64,000 nucleotides of DNA from Lichenicoccus roseus (GCF_005844085.1 NZ_VCDI01000001.1:248001-312000), one strand, 5' to 3'; shown: positions 19,648-31,300, counted from the stretch's first letter. Numbers and translations are program-made. The notes: generated by a model from the letters alone, not told the origin.

Positions 19648-19800
19648 CGTATCACCGCGCTCGTTCATCGCGTCGTAACGCGCCCCTTCCGTGAATTCGG
19701 CCATCCCTGCTATGGGCGCAGCGGGCAGACCGAGGCTCGGGCCGGGATCAACCCATTCTTCATCCAGCCGGTGCACTATCCCGGGGGAGACAGGGATCAA

Positions 19801-20403
19801 ATGGATTTTCGCCAGGACGAACGCACCTGCCTGTTCATCGACGGCGCCAACCTCTATTCGGCGTCGCGGAACCTCGGCTTCGATGTCGACTACCGGAACA
19901 TGCTCGCGTATTTCAAGTCGAGGTGCAACCTGGTTCGAGCCTATTACTACGCAGCGGTCGTCGATACCGATGAATACTCCCCGCTGAAGCCGTTGACTGA
20001 CTGGCTCGCCTACAATGGCTATAGCCTGGTCACCAAGGCTGCACGCGAGTTCACCGACCCCAGCGGTCGCCGGCGCGTCAGGGGCAACATGGAAGTCGAC
20101 ATTGCCGTGGACATGCTCGAATCGGCGCCCCGGATCGATCACGCCATCTTGTTCAGCGGCGATGCGGACTTCCGGCGACTGGTCGAGAGCGTGCAGCGCC
20201 AGGGCGTGCGTGTCAGCGTGGTGTCCAGCCTGCGCTGCAACCCCCCGATGATCGGCGACGAGCTGCGCCGGCAGGCGGACCAGTTCCTCGAGCTCGCCGA
20301 GATCGCCACCGAGTTCACCCGGCGCCAGACGGAACCGCGGCCACGCTCCGGCGCCCGCGCACCGACCAGCGAAAGCGTCGCCGACGCCGCCGTGCCGTCA
20401 TGA
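19801..20403 (+). CDS. NYN (LabA/DUF88-type) PIN-like nuclease domain protein
   Basis: The 200-residue protein shows the acidic pocket of NYN ribonucleases: CLFIDGANLY (Asp near 14), NMEVDIAVDML (Asp near 100) and ILFSGDADFRRLV (two Asp near 120). These Mg-dependent PIN-like domains act on RNA; the target here is unknown. The C-terminal 35 residues are Arg/Pro-rich and probably unstructured. AGGGA precedes the ATG. The stop overlaps the start of the uracil-DNA glycosylase as ATGA, so the two are co-translated. It diverges from folK across 153 bases. Confidence 0.9.
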   Translation: MDFRQDERTCLFIDGANLYSASRNLGFDVDYRNMLAYFKSRCNLVRAYYYAAVVDTDEYSPLKPLTDWLAYNGYSLVTKAAREFTDPSGRRRVRGNMEVDIAVDMLESAPRIDHAILFSGDADFRRLVESVQRQGVRVSVVSSLRCNPPMIGDELRRQADQFLELAEIATEFTRRQTEPRPRSGARAPTSESVADAAVPS

Positions 20404-21140
20404 CCTCGGCTTCGGGCGCGATACCAACCCGGCCGGCTCCGGTCACCAGCCGGGCGGCAGCCCCGGATGTGCCGACGGACGCACCGGGGGCACCGGAGCA
20501 CCCGGCGCATGACTGCCCGCTCTGCCCGCGCCTGGTCGCCTACCGGGAGGCGAACCGCCAGGAGCATCCCGAATGGTGGAACGGCCCGGTACCGTCTTGG
20601 GGCTCGCTCGACGCCGAGCTGCTGGTCGTCGGCATGGCGCCGGGCGTGCGCGGCGCCAACCGGACCGGGCGGCCGTTCACCGGCGATTTCGCCGGCACGC
20701 TGCTCTACGAGACGCTGCTTAAATTCGGTTTCGCGACCGGCGCGTATGGAGCCGATCCATCGGATGGCATGGCGCTGTCGAACTGCCGCATCGTCAATGC
20801 GGTGCGCTGCGTGCCACCGGCCAATTTGCCGCAGCCGGTCGAGGTGCGCACATGCAACCGATTCCTGCGTAGCGAGCTGGAGGCGATCCGTCCGCTGCGC
20901 GTCGTGCTGGCCCTCGGCGTGCTCGCGCACAGCGCGGTGCTGGCGGCATGCGGCATCCCGGTCTCGCGGCTGCGCTTCCGCCACGGGCAGATCCTGACCC
21001 TGCCGGACGGCCTGCTGCTGGCCGACAGCTACCATGTCTCGCGCTACAACACGAACACCGGCAGGCTGACCACGGCGATGTTCGAAAGCGTCGTCGCCGA
21101 ACTGCGCGCCTGCCTGCAGCAACCCGGCCGCGATACCTGA
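20400..21140 (+). CDS. Family 5 (UDGb-type) uracil-DNA glycosylase
   Basis: The protein resembles UDGb glycosylases that remove uracil and other deaminated bases from DNA. Motif A is GMAPGVRGANRTGRPFTGD (near residue 80), where UDGb has A or G in place of the catalytic polar residue of other families; the closing motif is SYHVSRYNTNTGRLT. A CPLCPRLVAYRE segment near 40 and Cys residues near 140 fit the [4Fe-4S] cluster of families 4 and 5. The first 35 residues are low-complexity Ala/Pro. It is coupled to the NYN gene and followed by the hairpin at 21154-21171. Confidence 0.88.
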   Translation: MTSASGAIPTRPAPVTSRAAAPDVPTDAPGAPEHPAHDCPLCPRLVAYREANRQEHPEWWNGPVPSWGSLDAELLVVGMAPGVRGANRTGRPFTGDFAGTLLYETLLKFGFATGAYGADPSDGMALSNCRIVNAVRCVPPANLPQPVEVRTCNRFLRSELEAIRPLRVVLALGVLAHSAVLAACGIPVSRLRFRHGQILTLPDGLLLADSYHVSRYNTNTGRLTTAMFESVVAELRACLQQPGRDT

Positions 21141-21153
21141 GCGCCGGGCACCC

Positions 21154-21171
21154 GGGCTCCGGCCGGAGCCC
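21154..21171 (+). terminator. Perfect 18-bp palindrome after the UDG gene
   Basis: GGGCTCCGGCCGGAGCCC lies 13 bases after the glycosylase stop. As RNA it would form a GC-rich hairpin that could end the NYN-UDG transcript. No T-run follows, so this could equally be a pause or a binding site. Confidence 0.45.
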
Positions 21172-21250
21172 TCGCCGGGACGCGATCCGGGCGGCAACTC
21201 GACGAGTGCCGCGGCGCTAGTGCACCGCCAATTCAGCAGCGGGCTCTTCA

Positions 21251-23422
21251 GTGCGATCCAATCCAGCCATTCGTATCACCGAGGGCCTTCCCTACCCGAG
21301 AGGCGCCACCTGGAATGGCAGGGGGGTCAACTTCGCTCTCTTCTCGGCCCACGCCACGCGGGTCGAGCTCTGCCTGTTCGACGACAGCGGCGAGACCGAG
21401 ATCGGCCGCATCGACCTGCCGGAGTATACCAACGAGGTGTTCCACGGCTTCCTGCCGGACGCCCGCCCCGGCACCGTCTATGGCTACCGCGTGCACGGCC
21501 CCTACGAGCCGGCCCAAGGCCACCGGTTCAACCCGAACAAGCTGGTGCTCGACCCCTATGCCAAGGCGGTGGTCGGCCAGTTGCAATGGGCGCCGGAGCT
21601 GTTCGGCTACACCATCGGTTCGCCGCAGAAGGATCTGAGCTTCGACACCAGGGACAGTGCGCGGTTCATGCCCAAGTCCCGGGTGATCGACCCGGCCTTC
21701 ACCTGGGGCGACGACCGCGCGCCACGCGTGCCATGGGCGATGACGGTGCTCTACGAGACCCACGTGAAGGGCTTCACCAAGCGCATGCATGCCTTGCCGG
21801 AGCACATACGCGGCACCTTCCGCGGCCTCGCCTCGCCCGAGGCCATCCGCCACATGAAGACCATCGGCGTGACCTCGGTCGAGCTGTTGCCCACGCACAT
21901 GTTCGTCGACGACAGCTACCTGATGGAACAGGGGCTGGTGAACTACTGGGGCTACAACACGCTCAGCTTCTTCGCGCCGAGCCGGCGCTACGCCGCAGTT
22001 CCCGACTTCGCCTTCTCCGAGTTCAAGGAGATGGTCAGCCGGCTGCACGATGCCGGCCTCGAGGTGATCCTGGACGTCGTCTACAACCACACGGCCGAAG
22101 GCAACGAACTCGGCCCGACGCTGTCGTTCAAGGGCATCGACAACGCCTCGTACTACCGGCTCATGCCCGGCGAGAAACGCTACTACATCAACGACACCGG
22201 GACCGGGAACACCGTCAACCTCAGCCATCCGCGCGTCATCCAGATGGTTACCGACAGCCTGCGGTATTGGGTGACCGAGATGCATGTCGACGGCTTCCGT
22301 TTCGACCTCGGCACCATCCTGGCACGCGAGCCATACGGCTTCGACCAGCAGAGCGGCTTCCTGCGCGCGGTCTCGCAGGATCCGGTGCTGAACGAGGTCA
22401 AGCTGATCGCGGAGCCCTGGGATTGCGGGCCGGGTGGCTACCAGGTGGGCGGTTTCCCCCCCGGCTGGGCGGAATGGAACGACGGCTTCCGCGACCAGGT
22501 GCGCAGCTTCTGGAAGGGCGATGCCGGGCAGGTCCCGGCGCTCGCGAACCGCGTCACCGGCAGCGCACCCGAGTTCAATCATCGCGGCCGCCAGGCGTGG
22601 TCCAGCGTCAACTTCCTGACCGCGCATGACGGCTTCACGCTCAACGACTGGGCCTCGTACAGCGAGAAGCACAACGAGGCCAACGGCGAGGGCAACCGCG
22701 ACGGCAACTCGAACAACATGTCCTGGAACTGCGGCGCGGAAGGCCCGACGGACGATCCCGACATCATGGCGCTGCGCGACCGCCAGATCCGCAACATGCT
22801 GGCGACGTTGTTGCTGGCGCGCGGCACGCCGATGCTGCTGGCCGGCGACGAGATGGCACGCACCCAGGACGGCAACAACAATGCCTACTGCCAGGATAAC
22901 GAGATCAGCTGGCTCGACTGGGAGCATGGCGAGCGCCAGCGCCAGCTGATCGACTTCGTGGCGCGTCTGACGGCGCTGCGCCGCAAGCTGCCGGTCCTGA
23001 ACCGCACCCGCTACCTCACCGCCGAATGGAACGAGGAACTGGAGGTGCGCGACATCACCTGGCTGGCGCCGGATGGCCGCGTCATGCAGCAGCACGACTG
23101 GGACCGGCACGACGCCCGCGCGCTCGGTTTCGTGCTCGACGGGCGCGCCCAGGTAACCGGCATCCGCCGGCGCGGCGCCGACGGCACCGTGCTGATCGTG
23201 ATGAACAGCTACCATGGCAGCGTGCCCTTCACGCTTCCGGAGGTGACCGGCGGCGCCGGCTGGCGCTGCCTGATCGACACCACCACGGCGGCCGAGCCGG
23301 AACAGCGGCCGCACGCCGTCGGGGCACGCTACCCGGTGGAGGGGCGCTCGCTGGTGCTGTTCGAGCTGCTCGGCGATGCCGCGTACCTCGAGGCCCGCAA
23401 CGCGCACGTGAGCCCGCGATGA
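21251..23422 (+). CDS. glgX: Glycogen debranching enzyme GlgX
   Basis: GlgX cleaves alpha-1,6 branches of glycogen limit dextrins. It has an N-terminal CBM48-like domain (residues 8-110; RGATWNGRGVNFALFS) and a GH13 barrel with region I DVVYNHT, region II GFRFDLG (nucleophile Asp), region III LIAEPWD (acid/base Glu) and region IV FLTAHDGFTLND. Length is 723 residues, normal for GlgX. The start is a GTG with no clear Shine-Dalgarno sequence. No other glycogen gene is in the window. Its stop overlaps the next gene, a CBS-domain protein, as ATGA. Confidence 0.93.
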   Translation: MRSNPAIRITEGLPYPRGATWNGRGVNFALFSAHATRVELCLFDDSGETEIGRIDLPEYTNEVFHGFLPDARPGTVYGYRVHGPYEPAQGHRFNPNKLVLDPYAKAVVGQLQWAPELFGYTIGSPQKDLSFDTRDSARFMPKSRVIDPAFTWGDDRAPRVPWAMTVLYETHVKGFTKRMHALPEHIRGTFRGLASPEAIRHMKTIGVTSVELLPTHMFVDDSYLMEQGLVNYWGYNTLSFFAPSRRYAAVPDFAFSEFKEMVSRLHDAGLEVILDVVYNHTAEGNELGPTLSFKGIDNASYYRLMPGEKRYYINDTGTGNTVNLSHPRVIQMVTDSLRYWVTEMHVDGFRFDLGTILAREPYGFDQQSGFLRAVSQDPVLNEVKLIAEPWDCGPGGYQVGGFPPGWAEWNDGFRDQVRSFWKGDAGQVPALANRVTGSAPEFNHRGRQAWSSVNFLTAHDGFTLNDWASYSEKHNEANGEGNRDGNSNNMSWNCGAEGPTDDPDIMALRDRQIRNMLATLLLARGTPMLLAGDEMARTQDGNNNAYCQDNEISWLDWEHGERQRQLIDFVARLTALRRKLPVLNRTRYLTAEWNEELEVRDITWLAPDGRVMQQHDWDRHDARALGFVLDGRAQVTGIRRRGADGTVLIVMNSYHGSVPFTLPEVTGGAGWRCLIDTTTAAEPEQRPHAVGARYPVEGRSLVLFELLGDAAYLEARNAHVSPR

Positions 23423-23859
23423 GCAGCCTGCGCGTCCGCGACGTGATGACGCGCTACGTCGAGTTCCTGGAGCCCACCGCCACGGTTCAGGACGCCGCCG
23501 CCCTGATGGGCGAACTCGATGTCGGCGGCCTGCCGATCGGTGACGCCTCCAGCCTGGAGGGCGTCATCACCGACCGCGACATCCTCTACCGCGTGGTGGC
23601 GCGAGGCCTGAGCACCACGACGGACGTACGCAGCGTGATGTCGCAGCCGGTGGTCACCTGCCGTGACGACGATGCCCTGCAGATGGTGATCGACGCCATG
23701 GCGGCACACCACATCCGCCGCATGGCGGTGCTGTCGACCGAGGGCAATGTCGCCGGCTGGATCACGCTCGCCGACATCTCCCGCCGCCTGCTGGTCGAGA
23801 GCCACCGGTTGCAGGAAACCTTGCGCGATCTGACCGAAGCGGAGGCCGTGGAGGCGTAG
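23419..23859 (+). CDS. Two-CBS-domain protein coupled to glgX
   Basis: The 146-residue protein consists of a CBS pair: first VRDVMTRYVEFLEPTATVQDAAALM with GVITDRDILYRVV, then VRSVMSQPVVTCRDDDALQMVIDAM with HHIRRMAVL and GWITLADISRRLL. CBS pairs usually bind adenine nucleotides and act as energy or redox sensors. No catalytic domain is attached. Translation is coupled to glgX by a four-base overlap, so it may sense adenylates in connection with glycogen use; this is inference. Confidence 0.88.
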   Translation: MSSLRVRDVMTRYVEFLEPTATVQDAAALMGELDVGGLPIGDASSLEGVITDRDILYRVVARGLSTTTDVRSVMSQPVVTCRDDDALQMVIDAMAAHHIRRMAVLSTEGNVAGWITLADISRRLLVESHRLQETLRDLTEAEAVEA

Positions 23860-23913
23860 TTAACGCGATGCTCACGAACCGGTGCCATGATCAGGGGATC
23901 GGGAGTGAAGCGG

Positions 23914-24552
23914 ATGGACATTGCCACGCGAGACTTCGTCGTCTCGGAGCTGCGGGAGGCCATGCGGTCCGAACTGGGCGGCATGTTCGACGACCTGCAC
24001 CGCTTCGTCGACCGGCGCATTGCAGAGCTGAGCGCCGAAGTGCATGGCGCGGTGACGTTGATCGACTACAGCGAGACGAACCTGAGCGGCCAGCTCGGAC
24101 GCATGCGTGACCAGATCTCCAGCCTGATCGCGGCCCCTGCGGCAGCCACGCGCAACAGCGGGCTGGAACTGGAAGTGGTGGTCCAGGACACCGAGCGGGC
24201 TGCCAACCAGATCATGGAGGCGGCCGAGGCGATCGGCGAATGGATCGCGTCCGGCGACCGCGACCCTGCTTCGGTGCAGGACATGGTCGAGCGGATCAAC
24301 ATGATCTTCCAGGCATGCAGCTTCCAGGATCTGACCGGCCAGCGCATCCGCAGGGCGATCGAGCACCTGCAGAAGGTCGAGACCATGCTCGGCGGCCTGA
24401 TGCAGGATGGCGATGCAACCGGCGAGCCCGGCACGACGGCCGCCGAGGCAAGACCGCCAGCCGAGATCCTCCACACCATCATGTGCTCCCACGAGAGTGC
24501 GTGCACGCCGGATCTTGCGCAGGCCGAAATCGACCGCCTGCTCGACTTCTGA
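23914..24552 (+). CDS. cheZ: CheZ-family CheY-P phosphatase
   Basis: CheZ removes the phosphate from CheY and so controls the flagellar motor. The long helical hairpin is visible, with the conserved active-site helix IFQACSFQDLTGQRIRRAI (Gln that enters the CheY site), and the C-terminal CheY-binding tail AQAEIDRLLDF. Length is 212 residues, typical. ATG 23914 was chosen because GGAG lies eight bases upstream; ATG 23887 has no good ribosome site. No other che or flagellar gene is nearby, but a single-domain response regulator is encoded convergently 0.7 kb away. Confidence 0.85.
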   Translation: MDIATRDFVVSELREAMRSELGGMFDDLHRFVDRRIAELSAEVHGAVTLIDYSETNLSGQLGRMRDQISSLIAAPAAATRNSGLELEVVVQDTERAANQIMEAAEAIGEWIASGDRDPASVQDMVERINMIFQACSFQDLTGQRIRRAIEHLQKVETMLGGLMQDGDATGEPGTTAAEARPPAEILHTIMCSHESACTPDLAQAEIDRLLDF

Positions 24553-24635
24553 CGCCGGCTCGACTGCTGACGATCGGGCGTCCGGCCGGCAAGGTCCGCT
24601 ACGGCGACGCTGTCCCCTATGGGTCGGGTACTGCC

Positions 24636-25256
24636 CTAGTTCTGGTAGCGTCGCGCGATGCTGTGCAGCATGTCGGGGGGCAGCGACAGGCGGCTCGACA
24701 GGTAGCGGGTGAAGTCGCGGTTGACCGGGTCGGACTGGTCGTTGACCCGCATCGTCACGGCGACGGCGTGGCCGGTCAGATGAGCCTTGCGTACCGCCTC
24801 GACGAGTTCATGGAACGGCATCGGCAGTTCCATCAGGGCGGGCAACGCCGCCAGCAGCCGATCGTCCGCATGCACCAGGGCGAGCGCGGTCTCGGCACGC
24901 TGCAGCCGCGCCGCGTCGACCGGGCCTGCGGCCAGCATGGAGGCGACTGCGACCTGCAGCAGCAGGACCGACTGCTCGCGCGACAACGTCGCGAAATTGA
25001 GCGTCAGCGGATGCAGGGTCTGGTTACGGTTCTGCGACCAGCCGTGCAGCACCTTCTCCGACAGCACTCCCGCGATGATGTCGTTGCTGGTCGGCCGCGC
25101 AGGTCCGGCCGCATCCCCGGCCGGCATCGCGACCTTCGGCAGCACCTCGGCGATCTGGCTCGCCGATAGCGCGTCGCGCTCCAGGGACGGGGCCGTGCCG
25201 TCCCGGTTCTGCGCCCGCCGCATCAGGAACGACGTCAGGCGGGCCTGCAGGCTCAT
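24636..25256 (-). CDS. TerB/DUF533-like protein of unknown role
   Basis: This 206-residue protein is not firmly recognised. After a basic N-terminus (LTSFLMRRAQNR) there is a mainly helical C-terminal half: LLQVAVASMLAAGPVDAARLQRAE, then a segment with acidic pairs and the closing helix YLSSRLSLPPDMLHSIARRY, which resembles the TerB/DUF533 helical fold. No membrane segment or signal peptide is seen. Its ATG overlaps the stop of the response regulator (ATGA), so it is the third gene of the kinase-regulator operon and may be its effector. Confidence 0.6.
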   Translation of the reverse strand: MSLQARLTSFLMRRAQNRDGTAPSLERDALSASQIAEVLPKVAMPAGDAAGPARPTSNDIIAGVLSEKVLHGWSQNRNQTLHPLTLNFATLSREQSVLLLQVAVASMLAAGPVDAARLQRAETALALVHADDRLLAALPALMELPMPFHELVEAVRKAHLTGHAVAVTMRVNDQSDPVNRDFTRYLSSRLSLPPDMLHSIARRYQN

Positions 25257-25624
25257 CCGGCCGAGACCTGCGGCACCAGCGCGTCGATCTGCTCCAGCAG
25301 CCGTGAGAAATCGACCGGCTTCGGATGGTAGTCGTCGCATCCGGCGGCCAGCGCCTTCTCCCGGTCGCCCGACATCGCGTGCGCGGTCAGGGCGATGATC
25401 GGCATGGTGCCGCCGCCATCCTTGATCGAACGCGCCGCCGTCCAGCCGTCCAGCACCGGCAGGTTCATGTCCAGCAGAACGATGTCCGGCCGCTCGCCGA
25501 GCGCCCTGTCCATGCCCTGCTGTCCATCGTGCGCGAGCAGCACGTCGAAGCCGCGGCGCTTCAGGCGACGCGACAGGAAGTCCCAGATCTCCTCGTGGTC
25601 CTCGACCAGCAGGATCGTTGTCAT
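25253..25624 (-). CDS. Single-domain response regulator (CheY-like receiver)
   Basis: The whole 123-residue protein is one receiver domain: acidic pair E8-D9, phospho-acceptor D52 in VLLDMNLPVLDG, T80 and K102 in HPKPVDF. No output domain is attached, so it acts by protein contact, as CheY or a phosphorelay shuttle. It is 12 bases downstream of a hybrid kinase and coupled to the TerB-like gene. A CheZ phosphatase gene lies in convergent orientation beyond that. Confidence 0.93.
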   Translation of the reverse strand: MTTILLVEDHEEIWDFLSRRLKRRGFDVLLAHDGQQGMDRALGERPDIVLLDMNLPVLDGWTAARSIKDGGGTMPIIALTAHAMSGDREKALAAGCDDYHPKPVDFSRLLEQIDALVPQVSAG

Positions 25625-25636
25625 CCGCGCGCCTTC

Positions 25637-27991
<2,355 letters not shown>

Positions 27992-28139
27992 GACATACGC
28001 TCCTCGCGGGGAGTGGGGCTCTTCGAGGGGCTCGCGAGCCGGCAAGGAACCCTCACGGCTACGGAAAGTTCTTCCGCCTTCGCCCGATCCCGCGCCAGCA
28101 ACGCCCCTGGGCCCGCCGCCTCCCGGAGACCGCCTCACC

Positions 28140-29921
28140 ATGACGATCGACGAGGCGCTCGCCTTCGGCATCCTGGCCTGCACGGTGGGCATGTTCGTCT
28201 GGGGGCGGCTCGCCTACGACCTGATCGCCCTGCTCGCCCTGATCGCAGGCATCGTCGCCGGCATCATCCCGATGAAGACCGCCTTCGACGGGTTTTCCGA
28301 CGATGTCGTGGTCATCATCATCGGAGCGCTGGTGGTGAGTGCGGCGATCGCGCGATCCGGTGTCGTCGAGAGCCTGATGAACCCGTTCCTGCCGCGGCTG
28401 CGTACCTTGCAGGCGCAGGTCCCGGCAATGGTCGGCGCGGTCGGGCTGCTCTCGATGTTCTGCAAGAACGTCGGTGCGCTCGCGATCTTCATGCCGACCG
28501 CGTTGCAGCTCTCGCGGCGTGGCAAGCGCTATCCCGGCCCGCTGCTGATGCCGATGAGCTTTGCCTCGCTGCTCGGCGGACTGGTGACACTGATCGGCAC
28601 CTCGCCCAACATCCTGATCGCCAAGGTGCGCGCCGATTTCTCCGGCCACCCGTTCGGCATGTTCGACTTCACCCCTGTCGGCCTGCCGGTTGCCATCCTC
28701 GGCTGCCTCTTCCTCGCCTTCGGCTATCGGCTGGTACCGCGCAACCGCCGTCCCGCCGGCGGGCTGGACGCGGCCTTCAACCTTGCCGCCTACACCACCG
28801 AGGCGCGCCTGCCGGCCGGCAGCCCGATGGTCGGGCGCAGCGTGCGGGAACTCGAACGCGCCAGTGATGGCGAGGTGGTGGTCGGCACCATCCTGCGCGA
28901 GCGCTACCGTCGCTTCGTGCCGGCGGCGGAATCGCTGCTGAACGACGGCGACGTGCTGCTGCTGCAGGGCGATCCGGATGCCCTCGAACGGCTGGTTGCC
29001 CGCGCCCGCCTCCAGCTCGGCCGCGACGAGGCTCCGGCACATGCGGCGGAGGCGGAGGAGATCAGCGTCGTCGAGGCGGTGGTGACCGCCGACAGTACGC
29101 TGGTCGCCCGCACCCAGGACCAGGTCTCGCTCGGCACCACCCACGGCCTCAGCCTGATCGCGCTGAGCCGCACCGGCGAGCAGATCACCCGCCGGCTGCA
29201 TGCCATCCGCTTCCGCATCGGCGACGTGGTGCTGCTGCGTGGCGCCTCGAAGCAGATCCCGGACGCTCTCGGCGCGCTGCGCGTGCTGCCGCTGGCAGAG
29301 CGCCGGCTGACCTTGGGCGCCAGCCATCGCAGCTTCCTGCCGCTCCTGGTACTGCTGGCGGCGATGGCGGCGGCTGCGACGCACACGCTCTCGCCCGGCG
29401 TCGCCTTCATCGCGGCAGCCGCCATCATGGTGGTGCTGCGGTTCCTGACGATGGAAGAGGCCTACCACACCGTCGAATGGCACGTGATCGTTCTGCTCGG
29501 CGCGCTGATCCCGGTCAGCCATGCCATCCAGACCACCGGCGGCACCGCGCTGATCGCCCACAACCTGCAGGGCGTACTGCACCTGGTGCCACCGGAAGCG
29601 GCGCTTGCGATCATCCTGGTGCTGGCGATGGTGCTGACGCCGTTCCTGCACAACGCGCCGACCGTCCTGATGCTGGGTCCGATCGCGGCCAGCATCGCCC
29701 AGCAGCTGCACCTCAACCCGGACGCCTTCCTGATGGCGGTGGCCCTCGGCGCCGGCTGCGACTTCCTCACCCCGATCGGGCACCAGTGCAACACGCTGAT
29801 CTACGGCCCGGGCGGCTACCGCTTCGGCGACTACTGGAGGTTGGGCCTGCCGCTTTCGGTGATCGTCGTTGCCTCGGGCGTGCCGCTGATCACGCTGGTC
29901 TGGGGATTGCGGGTGGGGTGA
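28140..29921 (+). CDS. SLC13/DASS-type permease with two RCK_C domains
   Basis: The 593-residue protein has the layout of divalent-anion:sodium symporters of the SLC13/CitM group: membrane segments at both ends with the hairpin motifs [13 protein letters not shown] (first half) and [13 protein letters not shown] (second half), separated by a cytosolic insert of about 210 residues holding two TrkA-C (RCK_C) domains ([35 protein letters not shown]). The substrate is unknown; relatives carry sulfate, dicarboxylates or arsenite-like anions. It diverges from the hybrid kinase over 148 bases and may be its target or input. Confidence 0.88.
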   Translation: MTIDEALAFGILACTVGMFVWGRLAYDLIALLALIAGIVAGIIPMKTAFDGFSDDVVVIIIGALVVSAAIARSGVVESLMNPFLPRLRTLQAQVPAMVGAVGLLSMFCKNVGALAIFMPTALQLSRRGKRYPGPLLMPMSFASLLGGLVTLIGTSPNILIAKVRADFSGHPFGMFDFTPVGLPVAILGCLFLAFGYRLVPRNRRPAGGLDAAFNLAAYTTEARLPAGSPMVGRSVRELERASDGEVVVGTILRERYRRFVPAAESLLNDGDVLLLQGDPDALERLVARARLQLGRDEAPAHAAEAEEISVVEAVVTADSTLVARTQDQVSLGTTHGLSLIALSRTGEQITRRLHAIRFRIGDVVLLRGASKQIPDALGALRVLPLAERRLTLGASHRSFLPLLVLLAAMAAAATHTLSPGVAFIAAAAIMVVLRFLTMEEAYHTVEWHVIVLLGALIPVSHAIQTTGGTALIAHNLQGVLHLVPPEAALAIILVLAMVLTPFLHNAPTVLMLGPIAASIAQQLHLNPDAFLMAVALGAGCDFLTPIGHQCNTLIYGPGGYRFGDYWRLGLPLSVIVVASGVPLITLVWGLRVG

Positions 29922-29924
29922 AGC

Positions 29925-30656
29925 CTAGCTGCCGCTGAACCAGTTGTAGCCCTGGTCTTCCCAGTAGCCGCCTGGATATTTGTTGGTAACGTAGATCGCC
30001 GCGATATGCTTGGGGTTCTTGAAGCCGAGCTTGGTCGGCACACGGATCCGCAGCGGATAGCCGTATTGCGGAGGTAGTGGCTCGTTGGCAGGGCCGGTAT
30101 CGAGCGCCAGGATGGTCTGCGGATGCAGCGCGGTCTGCATGTCCATGCTGGAGAAGTACTTGTCGGCACATTTGAAGCCGACATACTTCGCGGTGGTATC
30201 GGCGCCGATATGCTGCAGGAAGGTGCGCATCGGCACACCGCGCCACTGGCCGATCGCACTCCAGCCCTCGACGCAGATCAGCCGGGTGATCTGGCTTTCC
30301 TGCGGCAGTGCGCGCAGGCGCGACAGCGTCCAGGCTGTCTTGTCGGATACCAGGCCCGATACCTCGAGCTTCCAGTTGTCGACGTCGATCTCGGGAACGT
30401 TATCCATCGGGTAGTAGGCGTTGAACGGGAACGGCGTGGTCAGCTTCGACGCCGCATAGACCGGCGCCAGCGTGGTCCGGCTGAACAGCAGCCCCTGGAT
30501 GCGGTCGTTGAAACGCGACATCGCCCAGAGCACCCGGTCGACGGCGTCGCCGTCATCGAGATTGCAGCCCGTCAGCATGGTGAGCGCGCCGAGCGACAGT
30601 CCGGAGCGCAGCAGCATGCGCCGGGACCGGTTCGAGATCTCGGGTGGCTTCCTCAT
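29925..30656 (-). CDS. Sulfite-oxidase-fold molybdopterin oxidoreductase (short MsrP relative)
   Basis: The 243-residue protein starts with a twin-arginine-like leader (SNRSRRMLLRSG, then GALTMLTGC) and carries the SUOX-fold signature with the molybdenum-ligand Cys in RLICVEGWS, followed by WRGVPMRTFL and PLRIRVPTKLGFKNPKHIA. The Tat motif fits export of a folded molybdenum-cofactor protein; LTGC could be a lipobox. MsrP methionine sulfoxide reductases are about 330 residues and use MsrQ; this protein is shorter and paired with a different cytochrome b, so its substrate is unknown. It overlaps the cytochrome gene by four bases. Confidence 0.85.
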   Translation of the reverse strand: MRKPPEISNRSRRMLLRSGLSLGALTMLTGCNLDDGDAVDRVLWAMSRFNDRIQGLLFSRTTLAPVYAASKLTTPFPFNAYYPMDNVPEIDVDNWKLEVSGLVSDKTAWTLSRLRALPQESQITRLICVEGWSAIGQWRGVPMRTFLQHIGADTTAKYVGFKCADKYFSSMDMQTALHPQTILALDTGPANEPLPPQYGYPLRIRVPTKLGFKNPKHIAAIYVTNKYPGGYWEDQGYNWFSGS

Positions 30657-31300
30657 GATTCGCTCACTGTCACGTCGTGCGGCCGCCCACGCCCGGTGAT
30701 CATCGAGGGCAACGTACGCGGCACCAGGATGACCAGCGCGATATGAATGACGAAGAATCCGACCAGCCCGGCCATCGCGCCGAAATGGATCCAGCGCACC
30801 ACCGGATAGCCGCCGACAAGGTCATCCAGCACCTGCAGCTGCACCGGCTTCCAGAGTGCGAGGCCCGACAGGACGGCAAGCACGCCGAGCAGCAGCGACA
30901 CCAGGTACAGCAGGCGCTGCACCGCGTTGTAGACGCCAAGCTCGTGCTGCAGCTTGAAGCTCAGCGCCAGCCGGAGGTCGCGCCAGACGCCACCCGGCGT
31001 GATCGGCAGCAGCGTCCGCCGGAAGTGCCGGCCGAACAGTCCGTATGCGAAATAGATCAGCGCGTTGGCGACCAGCAGCCACATCGCCGCCAGATGCCAG
31101 GCGATACCACCGCCGAGCCAGCCGCCCAGCGTCGCCCAGGCCGGGAAGGTGAACGGCAGCAGCGGCGAGGCGTTGTAGATCTGCCAGCCGCTGGCCACCA
31201 TGCACCCCAACGCGAACGCGTTGATCCAGTGCGTCAGGCGCACCACCAGCGGGTGCACGACGATCGTCTTGCGCGGATCGGCGGGTGAGGAGGAACTCAT
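30653..31300 (-). CDS. Cytochrome b561-type membrane subunit
   Basis: The 215-residue protein has four membrane segments with His residues placed for heme b: HPLVVRLTHWINAF in the first, IAWHLAAMWLL in the second, and RWIHFGAMAGLVGFFVIHIAL in the last. This is the prokaryotic cytochrome b561 / thiosulfate reductase gamma-type fold. It probably moves electrons between the quinone pool and the periplasmic molybdo-enzyme coded just downstream with a four-base overlap. ATG 31300 has GGAG eight bases upstream. Confidence 0.88.
   Translation of the reverse strand: MSSSSPADPRKTIVVHPLVVRLTHWINAFALGCMVASGWQIYNASPLLPFTFPAWATLGGWLGGGIAWHLAAMWLLVANALIYFAYGLFGRHFRRTLLPITPGGVWRDLRLALSFKLQHELGVYNAVQRLLYLVSLLLGVLAVLSGLALWKPVQLQVLDDLVGGYPVVRWIHFGAMAGLVGFFVIHIALVILVPRTLPSMITGRGRPHDVTVSES

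Noticed and set aside
24553-24635. GC-rich inverted pieces between cheZ and the TerB-like gene as a terminator
   Set aside because: GCCGGC and GGCCGGC are 24 bases apart with no further pairing, too weak to call.
29925-30656. Calling this gene msrP with the next as msrQ
   Set aside because: The enzyme is much shorter than MsrP and the membrane partner is b561-like, not an MsrQ-type ferric reductase-like protein.
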